Source: Deltaproteobacteria bacterium
GTDB taxonomy: Bacteria; Desulfobacterota; Anaeroferrophillalia; Anaeroferrophillales; Tharpellaceae
Reading direction: 5' to 3'
DNA length: 11,146 bases
Assembly: GCA_013153415.1 (NCBI GenBank)
Contig: JAADEO010000096.1
Span: 1-11,146, forward strand
Below the pieces are notes generated by a model. The model was not told the DNA's origin. It saw only the letters and a list, made by a program, of their open reading frames with translations, and made no database searches. Numbering within the stretch: position 1 is the first letter of the stretch; each line of letters begins with the position of its first letter. Made by a program: the position numbers and the translations under genes. Positions 7,507-11,146 of the stretch are shown in pieces.

Positions 7507-7887
7507 ATGAGAGAGAAACCATTTACCATCCTGGTGGCGGATGACGAGGAAAATATCCGCCTGCTCTACAGCGAAGAACTGGAGGAAGAGGGCTACAAGG
7601 TCATCGCCGCAGCCGACGGCGAGGAGGCCCTGACCAAGGTTGTCGAGCTCAAACCCGACCTGGTCGTCATGGATATCAAGATGCCCGGCATCTCCGGAGT
7701 TGACGCCTTGATCAAGATCAAGGAGATCGACCGCAATCTGCCGGTTATCCTCTGTTCGGCCTACAGCGATTACAAACAGGATTTCTCCACCTGGGCGTCC
7801 GACGCCTATGTGGTCAAGGCCGCCAACCTCGATGAACTGAAAAAAGCGATTGCCGAGGTTCTCGCCAAACGTTACCCGGACAGCTGA
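7507..7887 (+). CDS. Stand-alone response regulator receiver (CheY-like)
   Basis: A 126-residue single receiver domain with the complete phosphorylation set: acidic pair D12-D13, phosphoacceptor D56 (V-V-M-D-I-K-M-P-G), S84 (L-C-S-A-Y-S) and K104 (Y-V-V-K). It has no DNA-binding or enzymatic output domain, so it must act through protein contact, further phosphotransfer or an unlinked partner. ATG 7507 follows a good ribosome-binding site, GAGGTG (7496-7501), five bases away. It begins 28 bases after the histidine kinase and is almost certainly that kinase's cognate receiver. With glgA upstream in the same unit, a link to carbon storage is suggested but not shown. Receivers of this form are common in deltaproteobacteria as SpoIIA/Spo0F-like relays. 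No convincing terminator follows before the tRNA promoter. Confidence 0.92.
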   Translation: MREKPFTILVADDEENIRLLYSEELEEEGYKVIAAADGEEALTKVVELKPDLVVMDIKMPGISGVDALIKIKEIDRNLPVILCSAYSDYKQDFSTWASDAYVVKAANLDELKKAIAEVLAKRYPDS

Positions 7888-7906
7888 TTCCTGACTCAAA
7901 ATAGAA

Positions 7907-7935
7907 TTGACAGATGCCCCTTTTTTTAGTACTAA
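7907..7935 (+). promoter_or_regulatory. Promoter of the tRNA-Ala gene
   Basis: A perfect -35 box TTGACA (7907-7912) is followed by a 17-base spacer and TACTAA (7930-7935; matches the consensus at three of six positions). A GC-rich discriminator CGGCCG follows, as is typical of stable-RNA promoters under growth-rate control. The start would fall near 7942, about 30 bases before the mature tRNA. Confidence 0.6.
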
Positions 7936-7941
7936 CGGCCG

Positions 7942-7957
7942 TCCCCGTTGCCGGGGA
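7942..7957 (+). other. Hairpin in the tRNA 5' leader
   Basis: TCCCCG (7942-7947) and CGGGGA (7952-7957) form a six-pair stem around a TTGC loop, starting almost exactly at the predicted transcription start. A T6 run (7965-7970) comes seven bases later, too far for a standard terminator. It may stabilise the pre-tRNA leader or keep the C-run from pairing with the G-rich acceptor strand. Confidence 0.4.
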
Positions 7958-7971
7958 GAAAAAGTTTTTTC

Positions 7972-8047
7972 GGGGGATTAGCTCAGTTGGGAGAGCGCAG
8001 CGTTCGCAATGCTGAGGCCGAGGGTTCGAATCCCTTATCCTCCACCA
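7972..8047 (+). tRNA. tRNA-Ala, anticodon CGC
   Basis: The 76-base gene folds into a full cloverleaf. The acceptor GGGGGAT pairs with ATCCTCC and includes a G3-T70 wobble, the classic alanine identity element. The D arm is GCTC/GAGC and the anticodon stem is CAGCG/TGCTG with loop TTCGCAA, giving anticodon CGC (reads GCG). The variable region is AGGCC and the T arm is GAGGG-TTCGAAT-CCCTT. The discriminator is A and the 3' CCA is encoded in the DNA. The CGC isoacceptor fits a GC-rich genome that uses GCG. It is a single-gene unit with its own promoter and terminator. Confidence 0.97.
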
Positions 8048-8055
8048 AAAAACTA

Positions 8056-8095
8056 AAGCCGCTACCGGTCGTCGATTACCGGTAGCGGCTTTTTT
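8056..8095 (+). terminator. Intrinsic terminator of the tRNA-Ala unit
   Basis: A perfect 14-pair stem (8056-8069 with 8078-8091; core GCCGCTACCGGT) closes an eight-base loop and runs into T6 (8090-8095). It starts eight bases after the tRNA CCA end. This is as strong a rho-independent terminator as can be read by eye, and it insulates the downstream lipoprotein gene. Confidence 0.95.
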
Positions 8096-8113
8096 GCGCC
8101 CCGGGACGCATCC

Positions 8114-8145
8114 TTGACATTCAATCAAGAGTATAATAATATACT
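8114..8145 (+). promoter_or_regulatory. Promoter of the small lipoprotein gene
   Basis: A perfect TTGACA (8114-8119) is followed by an AT-rich stretch with overlapping -10 candidates. TATAAT (8132-8137) is a perfect hexamer but only 12 bases away; TAATAT (8137-8142; four of six) has the ideal 17-base spacing; TATACT (8140-8145; five of six) is 20 bases away. TAATAT, or a mix of starts, is most likely. The start would lie near 8150, giving a leader of about 40 bases. Confidence 0.65.
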
Positions 8146-8178
8146 TAAAATTATTTCAATGCTCGATTGCGAGAAAGC

Positions 8179-8183
8179 GAGGA
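8179..8183 (+). promoter_or_regulatory. Ribosome-binding site that fixes the lipoprotein start
   Basis: GAGGA (8179-8183) lies five bases before ATG 8189. It supports this start over ATG 8159 or the TTG at 8114, which is itself part of the promoter -35 box. Starting at 8189 puts a basic residue pair right before a hydrophobic stretch, as expected for a lipoprotein signal. Confidence 0.75.
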
Positions 8184-8188
8184 ATGAA

Positions 8189-8587
8189 ATGAAGAGATGC
8201 TACTCCGCCCGGCTGGTTCTGGCAACCCTGATCGGTGCCGTTTTGCTTCTCGCCGGTTGTGTCAGCCAACGGGAAAGCATGATCGAACAGGGCTATCCCC
8301 CGGCATATGCCGCCGGCTTTGAAGATGGTTACCACAGCGGCAAGAAGGCGGCCGGCAGCTACCTGGATCAGTTCAAAAAGGATGTGCACCGCTTTCAGAC
8401 CGACCCGCAATACGCCCAGGGCTGGAATGACGGCTATCGGCAGGGAGATGAAGAGCAGAAGGCGCTCGACCGGCAGATACGCAACAGTACCGAGCAGCAG
8501 CGCCTCTACGAAGAGAAGAAGCATAATCACCGGGACAGGGACCTGCTCAAGGGCATCGACACCCGCGGCCTGGAAAATCTCAAATAG
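8189..8587 (+). CDS. Small lipoprotein with a duplicated Y-A-x-G-[FW]-x-D-G-Y motif, function unknown
   Basis: The 132-residue product begins M-K-R and has a hydrophobic signal segment ending in the lipobox L-L-A-G-C24, so it should be lipidated at Cys24 and carried to the envelope. Residues after the Cys begin V-S-Q-R, with no Asp at +2, so outer-membrane sorting is plausible. The mature part is polar and contains two copies of one motif, Y-A-A-G-F-E-D-G-Y-H-S-G (near base 8310) and Y-A-Q-G-W-N-D-G-Y-R-Q-G (near base 8412), separated by a helix-like stretch. A charged, probably helical C-terminus follows. I do not recognise a named family; similar G-x-x-D-G repeats occur in uncharacterised proteobacterial lipoproteins. 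It has its own promoter and faces tyrA tail to tail with a seven-base gap, so it is a single-gene unit. Confidence 0.85.
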   Translation: MKRCYSARLVLATLIGAVLLLAGCVSQRESMIEQGYPPAYAAGFEDGYHSGKKAAGSYLDQFKKDVHRFQTDPQYAQGWNDGYRQGDEEQKALDRQIRNSTEQQRLYEEKKHNHRDRDLLKGIDTRGLENLK

Positions 8588-8594
8588 CCTGATC

Positions 8595-9749
8595 TCAAAA
8601 ACGGTCGATGAGCTTGTCGATAAGGTAACTGCTTTCGCGGATCGCCTGGTGACTGAAGGGACCGAACCAGGCGGCAATCTCTTTGAATTCGCGAATGAAG
8701 GCCTGCCGGCCGTCAGTTTCGCTGGCAACCGTTTCTCCGGTGCCGAGAAGTTCTAAGTTCTGTTTGAAGCTGGTCAGGTATTGTTTGAGCAGTTCGAGGC
8801 GCTGCGGAGTGGCGTAGATTATTTCGCTGTAGAGTTCCGGGTCCTGGGCGAAAAGCCGGCCGACCATGTCCAGCTCCAGACGATAGATGGGACTCGAAAA
8901 TTCCAGGGTCCGTTTGAGATCGATCTGCTGCTGATAAAGAAAACGACCGAAAGTGAAGGTCGCGAAGTGACGCAGGGCCTGGACCACGGCCATGATCTCA
9001 TCATGTTCAACCGGATCCGACCGGACCATCACTGCGCCCCAGGCGGCGAACTGTTCGGCCACCCAGCCGTCCTCATCCCGTTCCCGCCCCGGAGTGACGA
9101 CCATGATCTGGCGTTCCATGCTCCCGGCATCGGGCCCGAACATGGGATGGAAACCGATCACCGGACCGGCAAAATTTTCCAGCATGGCCCGGACCGTGAC
9201 CTGCTTGATACTGGTCAGGTCGGCCAGGATGCAATCCGGCGGCAGATGGGGAGCCAGTTTCTCGATCGTTTCCACGGTCACGGCGATCGGGACCGTTACC
9301 AGGGCGAGATCGAGCCCCCGGCAGAGTTCATCCACCCGTCCCCAGTCTCCAGTCTCGAGAATCCTGACCTCGTAACCCGACAGTCTGAACCAGCGGGAGA
9401 AAAGCCGCCCCATGGCACCGCCGCCACCGACCAGCAGGATCCGGGCCCCGGGCTTGACCCCGACCCGGGCGATCTCTCGGGTCTGGGTAGCGCGGGAGAA
9501 ACGCATGATATTGCGGAATATCTCCTCGATACAGTCGGGATCGAGCCCGGCTCGCGCCGCGCTCCGGCGACGTTCATCGATGAGGTCGGCTTCCCGGGCC
9601 GGATGGTAGACCGGCATCCGGTGCTCCTTTTTGAAGGCCACGACCTCGGCCACCACCTCCTGGCGCCGGGAGAGCAGTTCGAGCAACTGCTCATCCAGGG
9701 CGTCAATCCTCTCCCGCATCTCCTTGAGGCGGGCAAGATCATCACTCAT
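8595..9749 (-). CDS. tyrA: Bifunctional chorismate mutase/prephenate dehydrogenase (T-protein)
   Basis: This cytoplasmic enzyme turns chorismate into prephenate and then, with NAD+, into 4-hydroxyphenylpyruvate, the tyrosine branch. The 384-residue protein is colinear with E. coli TyrA (373). An AroQ-type mutase domain (about 1-90) carries R12 or R14, R29, K40 and P50-A-R-E53 at the expected active-site places. The dehydrogenase domain starts with the dinucleotide loop G108-G-G-G-A-M-G and has the catalytic-His motif H201-P-M-F-G-P-D. The C-terminal part retains A-L-R-H-F-A-T-F and S-S-P-I-Y-R-L-E-L with M-V-G-R-L-F-A-Q-D-P, strikingly like the enteric enzyme. The ATG directly abuts the stop of the upstream EF-G gene (TAGATG), with GGTGG (9754-9758) as ribosome-binding site. 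Co-expression with the EF-G paralogue is therefore likely. Feedback inhibition by tyrosine is expected from the family but not shown here. Confidence 0.95.
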   Translation of the reverse strand: MSDDLARLKEMRERIDALDEQLLELLSRRQEVVAEVVAFKKEHRMPVYHPAREADLIDERRRSAARAGLDPDCIEEIFRNIMRFSRATQTREIARVGVKPGARILLVGGGGAMGRLFSRWFRLSGYEVRILETGDWGRVDELCRGLDLALVTVPIAVTVETIEKLAPHLPPDCILADLTSIKQVTVRAMLENFAGPVIGFHPMFGPDAGSMERQIMVVTPGRERDEDGWVAEQFAAWGAVMVRSDPVEHDEIMAVVQALRHFATFTFGRFLYQQQIDLKRTLEFSSPIYRLELDMVGRLFAQDPELYSEIIYATPQRLELLKQYLTSFKQNLELLGTGETVASETDGRQAFIREFKEIAAWFGPFSHQAIRESSYLIDKLIDRF

Positions 9750-11146
9750 CTAGCCACCAACTATATCGTAACGTGAAGATTTGATCGCGAAACTCCCCCG
9801 GCCCTTGGTAGCCGACCGCAGGGCCGTGGTATAACCGAAAAGACGCTGCAGGGGGACATCGGCGGTAATCCGGCTGACACCATCGCGACTGTCGATCTCC
9901 AGTACCCGGCCGCCGCGACCGTTGAGCTCGCCGATAACATCGCCGAGATTCTCCTCGGGCACGGTGATCTCGGTCTCCATGATCGGCTCGAGCAGAGCCG
10001 GAGCAGCCTTCTCCAGGGCCTGGCGGGCGGCATTGGCCCCGGCAACCTTCAGCGCCACCTTGGTGAAATCACCGCTCTCACCCTCCACCGCGGCAATCTC
10101 GAGTTCGACATCGACCAGCGGATAGCCCTGGACCGGGCCGGAACTCAAAACCTCCTGCAGGCCCTCCTCGACTGCGGTACGTAAATTTTCGGAGAGCGAC
10201 TCGGCAGCTTCCGGAGCCCAGCTGACAAGGTTTCCCTCTCCGCCCCGGGGCCGGGGCCGGGCCCGGACCGTGACCCGAGCGTATTGGCGCTCTTTCTCCT
10301 CCTCATCGATACGCTCGAACTCGGCACTGGCCTCGGCCGCACGCGAGACCGTCTCCTGGTAGAGAACCTGCGGTTTGCCGAGATTGCTTTCCAGATTGAA
10401 CTCCTGACGCAGGCGTTCATGGATAATCTCCAGGTGCAACTCCCCCATGCCCGAAATCACCACCTGGCCGGTCTCCTCGTCCATCTTGACCTGGAAGGTC
10501 GGATCTTCGTCGGCGAGTTTGACGAGGCTGTCCCAGAGTTTATCGATATCACTGTTGCGCTGCGGTTCGATGGCGGCCGAGATCACCGGATTGGTGAACT
10601 CCATGCCAGGCAGCAGCAAGGGGGCGTCGGCGGCGCAAACGGTGTCGCCGGTAGCCGAAAACTTGATCCCCATGGCCGCGACAATATCTCCGGCCATAGC
10701 TTTATCGATCCGCTTCTTCTTATGCGCCTCCATCTGGAAAAGACGGGCGACCTTCTCCTTCTTCTTCAGGCGGGGGTTGAATATCTCCTGGCCGGCACTC
10801 AGGCTCCCGGAATAGATCCGCAAAAAGACCAGGCGCCGCCCCTCCATCATCGAAACCTTGAAGAGCAGAGCGCAGAAAGGCTCGTTGTTGCGGGGTTCGC
10901 GGATCTCCTCGGCCCCGCTCTCGGGGTGGCGGCCAACGACCGGGGGCACCTCGGCCGGCGAGGGCAGATAGTCGACCACGGCGTCGAGCAGGGGCTGAAT
11001 GCCTTTGTTTTTCAAGGCGCTGCCGCAGAATACCGGCACCAGATCGCCGGCGATGGTCTGACGGCGCAGTACCTCCCTGACCCGGCTTTCCGGCAGCGCT
11101 TCCCCTTCAAGAAAGAGTTCCAGCAATTCATCATCACCCTCGGCTA
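9750..11146 (-). CDS. fusA2: Elongation factor G paralogue (EF-G2-like), 5' part outside the window
   Basis: EF-G is a ribosome-bound translocation GTPase. The 464 visible residues start just after the GTPase core (A-E-G-D-D-E-L-L-E) and cover the end of the G domain and domains II-V; about 200 or more N-terminal residues, including the GTP-binding motifs, lie past the right edge. Seen are V-P-V-F-C-G-S-A-L-K-N-K-G, a domain II block near 10840, the domain III signature S-G-M-G-E-L-H-L-E-I (10429-10458) and a domain V with V-I-G-E-L-N-G-R-G-G. Domain IV is unusual: the Lys/Gly-rich tip loop of standard EF-G is replaced by an acidic stretch, and the tip histidine region reads V-E-G-E-S-G-D-F. 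With its location beside tyrA rather than in a ribosomal operon, this marks a divergent paralogue. The symbol is a label of type, not a confirmed name. Confidence 0.9.
   Translation of the reverse strand, partial: AEGDDELLELFLEGEALPESRVREVLRRQTIAGDLVPVFCGSALKNKGIQPLLDAVVDYLPSPAEVPPVVGRHPESGAEEIREPRNNEPFCALLFKVSMMEGRRLVFLRIYSGSLSAGQEIFNPRLKKKEKVARLFQMEAHKKKRIDKAMAGDIVAAMGIKFSATGDTVCAADAPLLLPGMEFTNPVISAAIEPQRNSDIDKLWDSLVKLADEDPTFQVKMDEETGQVVISGMGELHLEIIHERLRQEFNLESNLGKPQVLYQETVSRAAEASAEFERIDEEEKERQYARVTVRARPRPRGGEGNLVSWAPEAAESLSENLRTAVEEGLQEVLSSGPVQGYPLVDVELEIAAVEGESGDFTKVALKVAGANAARQALEKAAPALLEPIMETEITVPEENLGDVIGELNGRGGRVLEIDSRDGVSRITADVPLQRLFGYTTALRSATKGRGSFAIKSSRYDIVGG

Noticed and set aside
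7917..7927. C4T7 run after the receiver gene as a terminator
   Set aside because: No matching G-run or inverted repeat precedes it, and it lies in the spacer of the tRNA promoter.
7972..8095. tRNA gene as an integration (attachment) site for a mobile element
   Set aside because: No integrase, no repeated tRNA 3' end and no foreign-looking cargo follow; an intact terminator and a single-gene unit do.
8114..8188. N-terminal extension of the lipoprotein starting at TTG 8114
   Set aside because: The TTG is the -35 box of the promoter, and the extension would put 25 polar residues before the signal peptide. ATG 8189 has a good ribosome-binding site.
8781..9776. 331-residue open frame on the plus strand opposite tyrA
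   Set aside because: The minus-strand TyrA is unmistakable. The plus product is His/Pro/Gly-rich and resembles no protein family.
1..11146. CRISPR arrays, insertion sequences or prophage genes
   Set aside because: No regularly spaced repeats, terminal inverted repeats with transposase, or phage-like genes were seen on either strand.

Overview
The window is compact, GC-rich (about 60% by eye) Gram-negative chromosomal DNA. The gene set and protein style suggest a deltaproteobacterium in the broad sense (Desulfobacterota, perhaps Desulfuromonadales- or Desulfobulbales-like). The main reasons are a soluble multi-GAF kinase with a lone receiver, a galT-like gene beside glgA, and a divergent EF-G paralogue. 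This placement is inference. No integrase, transposase, CRISPR array, phage gene or other mobile element was seen, and coding density is high throughout.

Layout, plus strand: (1) Positions 1-2392 hold the 3' part of murJ (lipid II flippase) and then mltG (endolytic murein transglycosylase), a two-base-spaced cell-wall pair. (2) Positions 2426-7887 start with a clear sigma-70-type promoter and read galT-like nucleotidylyltransferase, glgA glycogen synthase, a 798-residue triple-GAF sensor histidine kinase whose start codon overlaps the glgA stop, and a stand-alone receiver protein. This looks like one carbon-storage and signalling transcription unit. (3) Positions 7907-8095 form a complete tRNA unit: promoter, leader hairpin, tRNA-Ala(CGC) with its G3-U70 pair and encoded CCA, and a perfect intrinsic terminator. 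(4) Positions 8114-8587 hold a promoter and a small lipoprotein gene carrying a duplicated aromatic/Gly/Asp motif.

Minus strand: an EF-G paralogue, cut off by the right edge, directly abuts (TAGATG) a bifunctional chorismate mutase/prephenate dehydrogenase gene, tyrA. That gene converges on the lipoprotein gene with a 7-base gap.

Most genes belong to well-known families and I see no wholly new system. The points most worth a second look are: the two-CxxC GalT homologue next to glgA, which resembles plant ADP-glucose phosphorylase; the short words shared by the galT and glgA leaders; the kinase coupled to glycogen synthase; the EF-G paralogue with a remodelled domain IV, coupled to an enteric-style TyrA fusion; and the lipoprotein with its repeated motif.
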